DNA of 64,000 nt, taken from the NCBI GenBank assembly GCA_964619535.1, contig CAZUEX010000012.1, forward strand, positions 50,145 through 114,144. Direction: 5' to 3'. Each line of letters starts with the position of its first letter. Position 1 is the stretch's first letter. This DNA is from Leptonema sp964619535 (lineage in GTDB: Bacteria; Spirochaetota; Leptospiria; Leptospirales; Leptonemataceae). The position numbers and the translations under genes were made by a program. A model generated the notes under the pieces. It made no database searches, had not been told where the DNA came from, and was given only the letters and a program-made list of their open reading frames with translations. Shown here in pieces: positions 44,194 to 52,948 of the stretch.

Positions 44194-44254
44194 CCGTAGC
44201 GATGGCCTGCGCTGGACTTGACGCTATCGAGCTTTTCAGAGAAGCTGCAGCTGG

Positions 44255-45721
44255 ATGCTCGAAACCTTCGACCTGTTTGTATTGACGATCTCATCCCTTG
44301 TTATACTCAGCATCGTCATGCTGCGGGCATCCTCGCGAATAGGCGTTCCCACACTGCTCATCTTCCTTACCCTGGGGATGCTTGCCGGATCAGACGGGCC
44401 TGGCGGTATCCCCTTCGATGATGCCCTGCTGGCCCAGAAGGTAGGCGTTCTGGCCCTGGCCTTTATCCTGTTTGCCGGTGGCCTGGAATCGGACTGGGCC
44501 ACGATCAAGCCCGTTTTGCTGCCCGGTGCCCTTCTGGGTACGGTGGGCATCGTGCTTACGGCATCGCTGCTTGGCCTCTTTGCCATCTTTGTTCTCGATT
44601 TTCCGCCCATTGCCGGTATGCTTCTTGGCGCCGTCGTATCCTCTACCGATGCAGCGGCCGTTTTCAATGTACTGCGCACCAAACAGATCGGTTTAAAGGG
44701 CGAGCTGAAGGCCCTGCTGGAGTTCGAATCCGGCAGTAACGATACGATGGCCGTCATCCTCACCGTAGGCTTCATTGGCCTTTTGCAGGATCCCGATCCA
44801 GACATCGTTGACCTGGTGCTCAGTGTATTAAAGCAGCTGATACTGGGCGCCCTCATCGGCCTTGTGTCGGGAAAGCTGCTGCAGCTGCTCATCAACGCCC
44901 TGCAGCTGGACTATGAAGGGCTGTATCCGGTTCTACTGTGTGCTTCGATCCTGCTCATCTATGCGGGTACGAACCTCGTAGGAGGCAATGCCTTTCTGGC
45001 CGTTTACATCTCGGGCCTTGTTCTCGGTAATACGACCTTTGTTCACAAGCGCAGCCAGATCCGCTTCCTTGATGGCATCGCCTGGATGATGCAGATCGTG
45101 ATGTTCCTTACCCTGGGATTGCTGGTCTACCCGTCAAAGCTTCTTGGCTTCGTGCTGCCCGGTATCGCCTTTTCGCTGTTCTTGATGTTTGTGGCCCGAC
45201 CACTGGCCGTCTTTCTAACGCTGCCCTTTTGCAAGCTGAATCTGCGCGAAAAGATTCTGACATCCTGGGTTGGCCTGCGGGGAGCCGCTCCCATTATCCT
45301 GGCAACCTTTCCGTTTGCAGCGGGCATCCAGGAATCCGACCAGATCTTCAACATCGTCTTTTTTACGGTGCTCACATCGCTTGTGATCCAGGGCTCCACA
45401 CTGCCCCTTGCCGTAAAGCTGCTGAAACTGGAGGCACCGCTGATTCGCAAGGCCTCGTATCCTTTCGAATACGAGAACAAAGAAGCAAGCAACACACGGC
45501 TGCAGGAGTATATTGTTCCTTACAACTCAGCGGCAACAGGAAAGCCCATCTTCGAGCTCAATATGCCTGAAGATTCTCTGATCACGCTGATCTACCGCGG
45601 AGAATCGCACCTTGTTCCGACGGGTCGAACGGTTCTGGAGCCAGGGGATGTCATCCTCGTCCTCGTCAACAACGAGAACGAGAAGGCGGTGGCCGCAGCT
45701 CTGACGATGCCTGCAACATAA
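44255..45721 (+). CDS. CPA1-type potassium/proton antiporter (NhaP2-like)
   Basis: Membrane antiporter of 488 residues with about twelve helices, then a cytoplasmic TrkA-C-like domain (about 400-485: PEDSLITLIYRGESHLVPTGRTVLEPGDVILVLV). Helix motifs include VVSSTDAAAVFNVLR and FESGSNDTMAVILT, the ion-binding pattern of the NhaP2/CvrA group. It controls potassium or pH. It lies close behind the hydrolase gene and converges on the fumarase gene. Confidence 0.9.
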   Translation: MLETFDLFVLTISSLVILSIVMLRASSRIGVPTLLIFLTLGMLAGSDGPGGIPFDDALLAQKVGVLALAFILFAGGLESDWATIKPVLLPGALLGTVGIVLTASLLGLFAIFVLDFPPIAGMLLGAVVSSTDAAAVFNVLRTKQIGLKGELKALLEFESGSNDTMAVILTVGFIGLLQDPDPDIVDLVLSVLKQLILGALIGLVSGKLLQLLINALQLDYEGLYPVLLCASILLIYAGTNLVGGNAFLAVYISGLVLGNTTFVHKRSQIRFLDGIAWMMQIVMFLTLGLLVYPSKLLGFVLPGIAFSLFLMFVARPLAVFLTLPFCKLNLREKILTSWVGLRGAAPIILATFPFAAGIQESDQIFNIVFFTVLTSLVIQGSTLPLAVKLLKLEAPLIRKASYPFEYENKEASNTRLQEYIVPYNSAATGKPIFELNMPEDSLITLIYRGESHLVPTGRTVLEPGDVILVLVNNENEKAVAAALTMPAT

Positions 45722-45741
45722 GGCAGGCATCGTCTGTTGCA

Positions 45742-47352
45742 TCACAGAAGCTGGAAGAAGTCGTTGCCTTTGTCATCGACAACGATGAAGGCAGGGAAGT
45801 CCTCTACGTCAATAGCCCAGACAGCCTCCATGCCAAGCTCTGGCATATCGAGCACCTCTACTTTCTTGATATTCTCTTTTGCAAGCAGAGCAGCCGGACC
45901 GCCTATAGAACCCAGGTAAAAGCCTCCGTGTTTCTTGCAGCTTTCGGTAACGATGCTCGAACGATTGCCCTTGGCCAGTGTGATAAGCGAATATCCCTTC
46001 TCCTGAAAGATCGGAATATAGCTGTCCATACGTCCGGCCGTGGTCGGACCAAACGACCCGGAAGGCATGCCTTTTGGCGTCTTGGCCGGGCCTGCATAGT
46101 AGATCGGATGGTTCTTGAAGTAATCCGGCAGGGGTTCGCCGCGATCCATTCTCTCTTTCAGCCTTGCATGGGCAATGTCACGGGCCACAACCAGTCGCCC
46201 CGTTAACGCAAGGCGGGTTTTCACCGGATACTTCGAAAGCTCGGCGCGAATCTCATCCATCGGACGATTCAGATCGATCTTCACCACCTCGCCATCAAGG
46301 GCTGCCTTTTCGTCAGGCGGCAGAAAACGGGCAGGATTGTATTCCAGCTGTTCCAGAAAAATCCCCTCTTTCGTGATTTTGGCCTTGATGTTGCGGTCTG
46401 CAGAGCAGCTCACACCCAGGCCAACCGGACAGGAGGCGCCATGGCGTGGCAGGCGAATCACGCGGAAATCGTGTGCCAGATACTTTCCACCGAACTGCGC
46501 ACCGATGCCAAGGTTCCGGGAAATGTCGAGGAACCTCTGCTCCAGCTCCAGGTCACGAAAGGCATGGCCGGACTTGCTGCCCGATGTGGGTAGATGGTCC
46601 AGATAGCCAGCAGAGGCAAGCTTGACCGTTTTGAGGTTCATCTCGGCAGAGGTTCCACCGACCACAAGAGCAATGTGATAAGGAGGACAGGCAGCCGTTC
46701 CCAGTGACTTCACCTTTTCGGCCACAAAGGCATCCAGGGATTTTGGATTCAGAAGCGCCTTGGTTTCCTGATACAGGAAGGTTTTGTTTGCCGATCCGCC
46801 GCCTTTTGCCAGGAAGAGGAACTCATACGTCATGCCATCGACAGAGTAGATATCGATCTGTGCCGGCATGTTGGTGCCGGAGTTGAACTCTTCAAACATC
46901 GTCAGCGGGATAACCTGTGAATAGCGAAGGTTCCGCTCGTTATAGGTCTGGTAGATGCCACGGGAAAGGGCCTCAGCATCTCCGCCTGGAGTCATGACCT
47001 GCTGTCCCTTTTTGGCAACAACCGTGCCCGTTCCCGTATCCTGACAGGTGGGCAGTTCCAGCTCACCTGCAATGGCAGAGTTCTTGAGCATGGACAGGGC
47101 AACGAAGCGGTCATTGTCGGTGGCCTCGGGATCATCGAGGATGGCCCGTACCTTTGCCAGATGGCCGGGACGCAGATAAAAGGAGACGTCCTTCATTGCC
47201 TCCGCCGCAAGAAAGGTAAGGCCTTCGGGCTCTACCATAAGGATCTCGCGGTCACCAAACGATTCCACGCGAATATAGTCTTTTGTAAGAAGCCTGTAGG
47301 GAGTGTCGTCTTTTGTTAAAGGATAAGGATCGGAATAAAGGAATTCAGCCAT
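45742..47352 (-). CDS. Fumarate hydratase, class I ([4Fe-4S])
   Basis: Converts fumarate to malate in the TCA cycle. This is the single-chain FumA/FumB type (536 residues). The N-terminal half contains the cluster cysteine region ELPTCQDTGTGTVVAKKG and a second cysteine in GTAACPPYHIALVVGG. The C-terminal half has GPTTAGRMDSYIP. AGGAGAAAACA precedes the ATG at 47352. An inverted repeat just upstream may regulate translation. The oxygen-sensitive class fits a low-oxygen lifestyle or a redundant class II enzyme elsewhere. Confidence 0.93.
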   Translation of the reverse strand: MAEFLYSDPYPLTKDDTPYRLLTKDYIRVESFGDREILMVEPEGLTFLAAEAMKDVSFYLRPGHLAKVRAILDDPEATDNDRFVALSMLKNSAIAGELELPTCQDTGTGTVVAKKGQQVMTPGGDAEALSRGIYQTYNERNLRYSQVIPLTMFEEFNSGTNMPAQIDIYSVDGMTYEFLFLAKGGGSANKTFLYQETKALLNPKSLDAFVAEKVKSLGTAACPPYHIALVVGGTSAEMNLKTVKLASAGYLDHLPTSGSKSGHAFRDLELEQRFLDISRNLGIGAQFGGKYLAHDFRVIRLPRHGASCPVGLGVSCSADRNIKAKITKEGIFLEQLEYNPARFLPPDEKAALDGEVVKIDLNRPMDEIRAELSKYPVKTRLALTGRLVVARDIAHARLKERMDRGEPLPDYFKNHPIYYAGPAKTPKGMPSGSFGPTTAGRMDSYIPIFQEKGYSLITLAKGNRSSIVTESCKKHGGFYLGSIGGPAALLAKENIKKVEVLDMPELGMEAVWAIDVEDFPAFIVVDDKGNDFFQLL

Positions 47353-47363
47353 TGTTTTCTCCT

Positions 47364-47391
47364 GCCTTACGGGGTCCGGTGCCGGTAAGGC
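47364..47391 (-). promoter_or_regulatory. Leader hairpin before the fumarase ribosome site
   Basis: GCCTTAC and GTAAGGC form a seven-base-pair stem with a 14-base loop; the stem ends next to the AGGAG of the fumarase gene. The gap 47353-47591 also holds TAAACAATGTTTA (47401-47413), a small inverted repeat. Confidence 0.4.
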
Positions 47392-47591
47392 CTTCATTAC
47401 TAAACAATGTTTACGATTCTACCAGGCAAGGACTTTTCGACCGGAAACCCCTTTGCCTTCTTTATTAAGCAGTAGCAGATAAAGCCATGCTGTCCGGGTT
47501 GCATCGCTTCGTTGTCGATGCCCGCAGCAGGGTAGAATTCTCGAGAAAAATTCTCGCTTGCAGGTCTGTAATAACCTGTATTCATCGAAGA

Positions 47592-48623
47592 ATGAAAGCA
47601 GCCCAGCTATTGTCAGGTAAAAGGGAACTGGAAATCGTCGAGCGGTCTCTTCCTCCCGTTGGACCGAAGCAGGTGAAGATCCGCGTCAAGGCCTGTGGGG
47701 TGTGCGGCTCTGATGTGCATCTGGTGCTTCACGGCACGATGAAATGCAGTGCCTACCCGCGCATCCCCGGACATGAGGTATCGGGCATCGTTCAGGAGCT
47801 TGGAGAAGGATGCGAGCGTTTTCAGGTAGGCGACCGTGTCGTTGTCGCTGCTGGAACAAGCTGTGGACAGTGTGGCCCATGCCTGGAAGGACATGAAAAC
47901 CTGTGCAATCAGGTAGGCGTCTTTGGCTTTGATCGCGACGGCGGCTATGCGGAAGAGATGATCGTTGACGAACGCTACCTGAACCGGCTGCCCGAATCCA
48001 TTCCCTTCCCTGTGGGTGCCATCCTTGCCGATGCCGTCTCTACACCGTACCATGCCATCCGCTACAGAGGGGATCTTCGTCCGGGAAACACAACAGCCAT
48101 CTTTGGAACGGGCGGACTTGGCATTCATGCCGTGGCCGTTGCGAAAGCCCTTGGCGCCGGTCGCATCATTGCCCTTGATATCGACGATGGGGCTCTACAG
48201 AACGCGGAGGCCTGCGGCGCCGACGAACTCGTAAACCTGCGCAACGCAAAGAATCCCGGCAAGACGCTGAAAGAGGTGTCAGGTGGCGTCGATGTGCTTC
48301 TCGATTTCTCCGGTGTGGCCCGAAACGTTGCCGAATCCGTCCGCGCCATGAACAGAGGAGGACGCATGGTCCTGGTAGGGATTGGCCGGTCGCCGCTGCA
48401 GTTCTCCATGCCCTTCATGCTCATTGAAAGGCAGATTACCGTCAGCGGCTCGTACGGATCGGATCGCCGCGCCCTGCCTGAATTGATTGAACTGGTTTCA
48501 AGCGGGCGCCTCGATCTCAGTCGATCGGTTACCTCGGTGCATCGACTGGAAGAAGCCAACGACTGCCTTCATGCCCTGGAAGAGCGCCGCGGTAATCCCA
48601 TTCGCTTTGTACTCGAGCCGTAG
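47592..48623 (+). CDS. Zinc-dependent alcohol dehydrogenase
   Basis: Medium-chain dehydrogenase of 343 residues. Catalytic zinc ligands lie in KACGVCGSDVH and GHEVSG; structural zinc cysteines in GTSCGQCGPCLEGHENLC. The Rossmann motif is FGTGGLGIHA, followed by Asp in IALDIDD, which favours NAD over NADP. The start at 47592 is chosen because upstream codons of the frame do not fit the family; the ribosome site is weak. Substrate is not predictable. Confidence 0.92.
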   Translation: MKAAQLLSGKRELEIVERSLPPVGPKQVKIRVKACGVCGSDVHLVLHGTMKCSAYPRIPGHEVSGIVQELGEGCERFQVGDRVVVAAGTSCGQCGPCLEGHENLCNQVGVFGFDRDGGYAEEMIVDERYLNRLPESIPFPVGAILADAVSTPYHAIRYRGDLRPGNTTAIFGTGGLGIHAVAVAKALGAGRIIALDIDDGALQNAEACGADELVNLRNAKNPGKTLKEVSGGVDVLLDFSGVARNVAESVRAMNRGGRMVLVGIGRSPLQFSMPFMLIERQITVSGSYGSDRRALPELIELVSSGRLDLSRSVTSVHRLEEANDCLHALEERRGNPIRFVLEP

Positions 48624-48632
48624 TCCGGCAAC

Positions 48633-49847
48633 TCAGGGCAGCTTTTGAAAATTGGCCAGGGCATGACGCAACAGAGCATCGCTGTCATGGATCACCCTGG
48701 TTCGCCATACCGGTGAAGAAGGAAAGAAGTGCTCTCGAAAGCGTCTTTTCGTTTCGCGCTCATCCTCTTCGGTTCGGTAGCCATACCAGTATCCCTGATT
48801 CTCGATGATCATATTGTGCAGGGATCGAATCGATCCAGAGATCGTCTGCGAATCCAGAGTGCCGTATTCAAATACCATCGGCATATAAACCTTGTCGGAT
48901 AGCAGCTTGCCGGCATAGTCTACAAAGCTCCCCGTCGCGGTATAAAAGCCCTCTCTGTCGCCGTAGTCGATCGTATAACCCTCAAATATCGTTTCAAGAC
49001 GATTGCGCAAAGTAACATCTTCGATAGCGTTGGGGAACAGATGCAGTTTCCCTCTTTTTCCGTAGCCCGTATGCAGGTCGATGAAAAGCACCTGTCGGTA
49101 AGGCGCTGCCCTTCTTTTGAACAGTGGCTCAAGCAGGCCCTTCTGCGGCTCAAAGGTCTTGCCTCCGAAAAAGATGCCTGCCGGATACCCGTACTGTCCC
49201 TGGAGGATTCCCTGGCGCAGGGCAGGCATTCCGTATTCAATGATCTGTCGGATGGCCCGCATAAAAAAGAAGCGGTTGCCCCAACTGGCAAGATCGACTC
49301 TGTCTTTCGGATTCAGCATCGGATACAGCGATGCGTAGCCTTCGTTCTTTATCTGGAAAAGAGCAGGATCCACATCCCAGTTGCGATTCAGATCTACATT
49401 GTTCTCGCTTACGCGTCTTTCATAGCGGAATCCAAAGGGATTCACCGCATGCACAACAAGCACGCCGAGCTCACTGCGATCAAGATCGGGCAAAATCCGC
49501 TCCACGAAATACCGCTGCACAGCACTGCCCGTAAAGCCTTCAATGCCATGCACCCCGGACGTCAGAATCAGCAGTCTTTCTGTTTTCACCGTCGGCGGAT
49601 AATACAGCACATCGATCGTAAGATCCTCATCGAATGCAGAGGGAACCCGATAGGATTCAAGTAAGCCCCCGGTTGCAGCCAGCCCGCGAAAGGCAGCACG
49701 ACTCTCATCATAGGATTCTCGATAATAGGAAAGGGCAGCCGCATCGACCGGCCCCTCATCCTCTGTCGGCTGACTCCAGATGAAAAGGGCAGCGATCAGC
49801 CCCACCAGAAGGACACCAAGGCCGCCCATCAGTCTTCGCATGAACAT
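48633..49847 (-). CDS. DUF2817 / M14-like zinc peptidase
   Basis: A 404-residue protein with an N-terminal membrane anchor (LGVLLVGLIAALFIW). Carboxypeptidase-like metal site pieces: SGVHGIEGFTGSA, then NPFGFRYERRVSENNVDLNRNW, and IDLHTGYG. The C-terminal VFEYGTLDSQT may carry the catalytic glutamate. This fits DUF2817 of the M14 clan. It would act in the periplasm; substrate unknown. Confidence 0.87.
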   Translation of the reverse strand: MFMRRLMGGLGVLLVGLIAALFIWSQPTEDEGPVDAAALSYYRESYDESRAAFRGLAATGGLLESYRVPSAFDEDLTIDVLYYPPTVKTERLLILTSGVHGIEGFTGSAVQRYFVERILPDLDRSELGVLVVHAVNPFGFRYERRVSENNVDLNRNWDVDPALFQIKNEGYASLYPMLNPKDRVDLASWGNRFFFMRAIRQIIEYGMPALRQGILQGQYGYPAGIFFGGKTFEPQKGLLEPLFKRRAAPYRQVLFIDLHTGYGKRGKLHLFPNAIEDVTLRNRLETIFEGYTIDYGDREGFYTATGSFVDYAGKLLSDKVYMPMVFEYGTLDSQTISGSIRSLHNMIIENQGYWYGYRTEEDERETKRRFREHFFPSSPVWRTRVIHDSDALLRHALANFQKLP

Positions 49848-49889
49848 AGATAACAGATGTATGGCCGCTCTGTGCTGTCAGCCGTTTTC

Positions 49890-50918
49890 TCAGGCAACGC
49901 CCAGCCGCACCGCAACGTCCTCGTAGTCCGGATCCTCCGCATAAATCCGCTCGAATTCGCTGCGTGCCCGCCTGGCCTGACCGAGAGCCTCATAAACAAG
50001 GGCCCGTTCGTAACGCAGGGCCTGCATTAGCTCTGCAGAGCGGTTCTTCCTGCGGCGCAAGGCATCGGTCAAAGTCTGCCGCGCTCCATCAAGCAGCCCG
50101 AGGCCACGAAGGGCCCTGCCCCTGTACAATAGCAGGGCTGTGTGCACCTCTGTGTCGTTCGCAATGCCTTCGGATAACCGCATAATCTTACGGCAGACGT
50201 TTCTATCACCGGGGTGGGACTCCCACAGAAGCTCGGCAAGAGAAAGCTTCACCACAACGTCCTCGGGCTCCAGTCGTTGTAGCCTTTCAAGATGGCTCAG
50301 TGCATCCTGCAGGCGTTCCTGACGCTGATAGGCCTCCACCAGCCCGAGAAGCACTCCGCGAAGGTTCGGCCCCACATGCACAAATATTTCGTCTGTGATC
50401 CGCAGGCTCATCGTGGCAGTGATACCATACTTCGTGAAGTAACGGTTCAGACGGCTGTGATTTCCGGCAGCCGCCGTCAGGTGCTCTACGGCCTCATCCA
50501 GCCGCTTTTTTTTCAGGGCGAGAAAACCGGCCAGATAGGCAGCATCGGGAATATGGACGGCCTTCTTCATATGCTCGTATGCTGCCTCGTCATTGCCAGA
50601 CACCAGCTGCCGACAGCCGTCCACAAAGGCCTCTTCGCCATCCGACATCATAAGCCGCTCGAAGAAGCCTGGCGTTAACCGCTCAGAGCGCGCCGCGGCG
50701 GACCTGCCTGCACTGCTCCTGCGGCCACGGCCCTTTTCTGAAAGCGTTTTCGTATAATACAGGCCTGTTCCCGGAATACCCACCGTGGCACGCTTGCCCT
50801 TGGGACCAATCGTAAACTTCGCCCCGGGCGGCCCGATCGAAACGGATCCACCTGATTTGCTCAGGTTCAGGGTTACCCCCGGTGCAACCTTGATTCTCTT
50901 CCAGAAGCGAAAGGACAT
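49890..50918 (-). CDS. DUF4236 protein with TPR-like repeats
   Basis: A 342-residue protein. The N-terminus (residues 1-60) is a DUF4236 domain: MSFRFWKRIKVAPGVTLNLSK, then GKRATVGIPGTGLYYTK. The rest has TPR-like helices (for example LRYERALVYEALGQARRARSEFERIYAEDPDY). GGAG ten bases upstream supports the ATG at 50918; the longer frame is not coding. A decayed copy of its 3' part lies at 51352-51475, so this gene or a relative was once duplicated here. Confidence 0.85.
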   Translation of the reverse strand: MSFRFWKRIKVAPGVTLNLSKSGGSVSIGPPGAKFTIGPKGKRATVGIPGTGLYYTKTLSEKGRGRRSSAGRSAAARSERLTPGFFERLMMSDGEEAFVDGCRQLVSGNDEAAYEHMKKAVHIPDAAYLAGFLALKKKRLDEAVEHLTAAAGNHSRLNRYFTKYGITATMSLRITDEIFVHVGPNLRGVLLGLVEAYQRQERLQDALSHLERLQRLEPEDVVVKLSLAELLWESHPGDRNVCRKIMRLSEGIANDTEVHTALLLYRGRALRGLGLLDGARQTLTDALRRRKNRSAELMQALRYERALVYEALGQARRARSEFERIYAEDPDYEDVAVRLGVA

Positions 50919-51087
50919 ATCGAACGTCTCCGGTAAGTATGGATTGAGCCCGGCAGAACAACACCGGGCACAACTATGATTGTTCGCACAATCATAAACA
51001 ATGGTTACAGTCGACCATTTTCTGTCAAGGGCATGCTCAGCCGTGCTCCGTCGAACCAACGGCCTGCCCTTCGAGCCTCGGGGTTGA

Positions 51088-51140
51088 GCCTAACCCTCGG
51101 AAGCAGCCATGAATCTCGGTCGTATTATGTCACATCGGCT
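51088..51140. repeat. Left imperfect direct repeat of the island
   Basis: Begins GCCTAACCCT and has TTATGTC exactly 37 bases further on. The same layout occurs at 56098-56150, with about two thirds of positions equal. The two copies bracket the mosaic region. Confidence 0.55.
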
Positions 51141-51278
51141 GTGGCCCGATAGGTCCTCTACCTGGCCCGTATTATGTCACATTACTGCAAGAGACGAACA
51201 TGCCTCGATGGCCCGCGTTATGTCACATTACTGCAAGAGACGACCATGCCTTGATGGCCCGTGTTATGTCATATTGTC
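51118..51278. repeat. Four-unit direct repeat array with 46-47 base period
   Basis: TTATGTC occurs at 51125, 51172, 51218 and 51264. The middle units are nearly identical: TTATGTCACATTACTGC, AAGAGACGA, CATGCCT, GATGGCCCG. The outer units have decayed. The region 50919-51351 holds no gene besides this array. Confidence 0.75.
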
Positions 51279-51351
51279 AGCCAGAGCGGCATTCCAATAC
51301 ACCCGTCGCCCCGGCCTCAGGGGGCGGAAACGGCGTTGATGCGGATTCCCG

Positions 51352-51475
51352 CTACAGTCCCAACCGGGCCGCCACGTCCTCGTAATCCGGGTCCTTGACG
51401 CTGATAGACCTCCACCGGGGCTTCCTCGTCGTCACGAGTGATGAGCCGCTTGAAAAAGCCCAGGGTCAGAGTCAC
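51352..51475 (-). pseudogene. Remnant of a second DUF4236/TPR gene
   Basis: Two pieces of the neighbouring gene are recognisable. One reads LTLGFFKRLITRDDEEA, like LTPGFFERLMMSDGEEA in the intact gene. It is joined, with a frame change, to DPDYEDVAARLGL plus stop, like the intact C-terminus DPDYEDVAVRLGVA. About 200 codons between them are missing, so this is an internal-deletion pseudogene. Confidence 0.75.
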
Positions 51476-51512
51476 GCCCGTGCGATCCTGATTCGTCCCC
51501 ATAAGCACAAGC

Positions 51513-51944
51513 TCATTTGACCACCTCCCAGGGTTCAACACTCCCAGGCACGATTGACATCCGTGGATGTGCATCAGGATCTTCAATCCTGCAGAGGTCT
51601 CGAAAACGCACGGGATCCCGCTGTTTCAATTTTGCAAGCAGATGTCCCCACTCGTAGCGAAGCTGCCCGTCAGTGACGGCAATCCGGGTGACTTCGACCA
51701 CGGGGCTCAGCTTGGTTTCGTCAAAACGATAGCCGCGCAGCCGAGCCTCCTCAAGCACGGTATGGAGATATGCGTTGATCGCCGCAACAGGCGATTCCTG
51801 CTCTCGGAATCGATACAGCTGGGGGTGGGCTCGGTAGCCCTTTGTCTTTCCTTCCAACACGGCCCTGGCAAGCAGCCCTTCGCGCCACAAAGCAACCAGG
51901 CCCTTGGAGTCCAGGTATTTCGGGTGTATCGACCAGAGTCTCAC
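51513..51944 (-). CDS. Pyrimidine dimer DNA glycosylase-like protein
   Basis: A 143-residue protein of the pyrimidine dimer DNA glycosylase (T4 endonuclease V-related) family. The N-terminus MRLWSIHPKYLDSKGLVALWREGLLA and the following EGKTKGYRAHPQLYRF are characteristic, with the RGYRFDETK block later. It would cut UV-damaged DNA in base-excision repair. It sits between island fragments and may be cargo. It overlaps no other gene; the ribosome site is poor, so expression is uncertain. Confidence 0.82.
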   Translation of the reverse strand: MRLWSIHPKYLDSKGLVALWREGLLARAVLEGKTKGYRAHPQLYRFREQESPVAAINAYLHTVLEEARLRGYRFDETKLSPVVEVTRIAVTDGQLRYEWGHLLAKLKQRDPVRFRDLCRIEDPDAHPRMSIVPGSVEPWEVVK

Positions 51945-52016
51945 GAGTCATTCCTCAGCAAGATCAAGTCCCGGTCAAGCCCGTGTCCCGGCACATCGAG
52001 CCGCCGGGATGAGCGT

Positions 52017-52103
52017 GCAAGAAGGCCTCGGCCTCGTTCGCTGCCGCTGTAGATGCAGGCCGGTGTCTGAAAACCGTCGGACAACAGCCGTCTGCGCTCG
52101 ACG
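52017..52103. repeat. 87-base repeat R1 (copy of 55984-56070)
   Basis: Matches 55984-56070 with about four differences in 87 bases, in the same orientation. R1 lies at the end of the transposase fragment and could be part of that element. Confidence 0.8.
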
Positions 52104-52235
52104 CGCGCTCTTGCGCCGGTTGTAAAGGGTGGCCGCCGAAATCCCTTCCTCCTCGGCAAGCTCCCGAATACTACGGTTGTTCGGCTGTAGCATCTTCTTC
52201 AGCACTGCCTTGTTGCGCTCAGCGGAATAACGCAT
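52104..52235 (-). pseudogene. Transposase HTH fragment (IS3-type OrfA-like)
   Basis: Reads MRYSAERNKAVLKKMLQP, then SIRELAEEEGISAATLYNRRKSARR: the N-terminal HTH of an IS3-like transposase. The frame then runs into repeat R1 without the rest of the protein. It is a remnant, 43 codons at most, and not a functional element. Confidence 0.7.
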
Positions 52236-52295
52236 CTTCTGCTCGATTCGCCCTCTCTTCGTTCCAATTAGAATCCCACATCCGTGGGGCGACAT

Positions 52296-52736
52296 CTATC
52301 CTGACAGAAGGAGGCAGCCGCGCCGGCCGTCCAGGGGCTTCACAGAGTCCATAGGGCAGACCACCTGCGGATGGCTCTGCCAGAGGTTGTCTTCTCGGGC
52401 GATGAAGCGGTAGGCGGAGAAGTCGCTCGGGATGAGCAGGCAAAACTCCGCCCCGAAGTGGGTGCGCATTCCCGCCATCCATTGGGCCACCAAGCCCTTC
52501 GGGGCGATCACCAGAGTCCGCCTCACCAGGCCCCGGAGTTTGAGCTCGCGCATGACGAGACCTGCCTCGATGGTATTGCCGAGGACCACCTCGTCCGCCA
52601 GGCGATAGCGCACTCGGTCGTTGGAAATGACCCAGGAGAGCGCCCGAATCTGATGCGGCAGCGGGATGACGGACGATTCGATGGGCGCAAGTAGGACAGC
52701 CTGCGTCAGCGCATCGGCGACCCGCGGCGAGGTAAG
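52296..52736 (-). pseudogene. Fragment of a SNF2-type helicase with broken Walker A
   Basis: The open frame (147 codons) gives the start of a SNF2/HepA-like helicase core: VIPLPHQIRALSWVISNDRV, RYRLADEVVLGNTIEAGLV, RRTLVIAPKGLVAQW and NLWQSHPQVVCPMDSVK. The Walker A, normally GLGKT, reads VLGNT, so the essential lysine is lost. The frame stops before the DEAH box, and it has no N-terminal domain. Such helicases are common in phage-defence loci. Confidence 0.75.
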
Positions 52737-52866
52737 TCACGCCATGAGTGATGAGGACTGAGACTGTCGATTCATTTCCTTCCACCCCTTCTCTGTCGGT
52801 CAACTGCGGCCCGCTGAATCCACTCAGGTGAAAATCCTTTGCAAAGGCACCCTGCCGTGGCACCGC

Positions 52867-52944
52867 CTATATGGCCCGCGTAAGTTCCCGAGCCTTTTGC
52901 CACGCGATCAGGTCCTCGAATCGTTCGACCTTTGCCATTTCCAT
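52867..52944 (-). pseudogene. Truncated four-helix bundle (S23-like) protein
   Basis: MEMAKVERFEDLIAWQKARE plus LTRAI and a stop: the first helix of the four-helix bundle family (23S rRNA intervening-sequence protein relatives, about 120 residues). Only 25 codons remain. It starts five bases after the RipA-like gene's stop codon. Confidence 0.7.
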
Positions 52945-52948
52945 ATTC

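Noticed and set aside
51083..51097. Integron attC-like GTTGAGC and GCCTAAC boxes at the island edges
   Set aside because: The core-like heptamers fit loosely, but no paired R'/R'' sites 50-130 bases apart with internal symmetry and no integron integrase were found.
51118..51278. CRISPR array
   Set aside because: The units repeat almost wholly, including the bases between the TTATGTC cores; there are no unique spacers and no cas genes.
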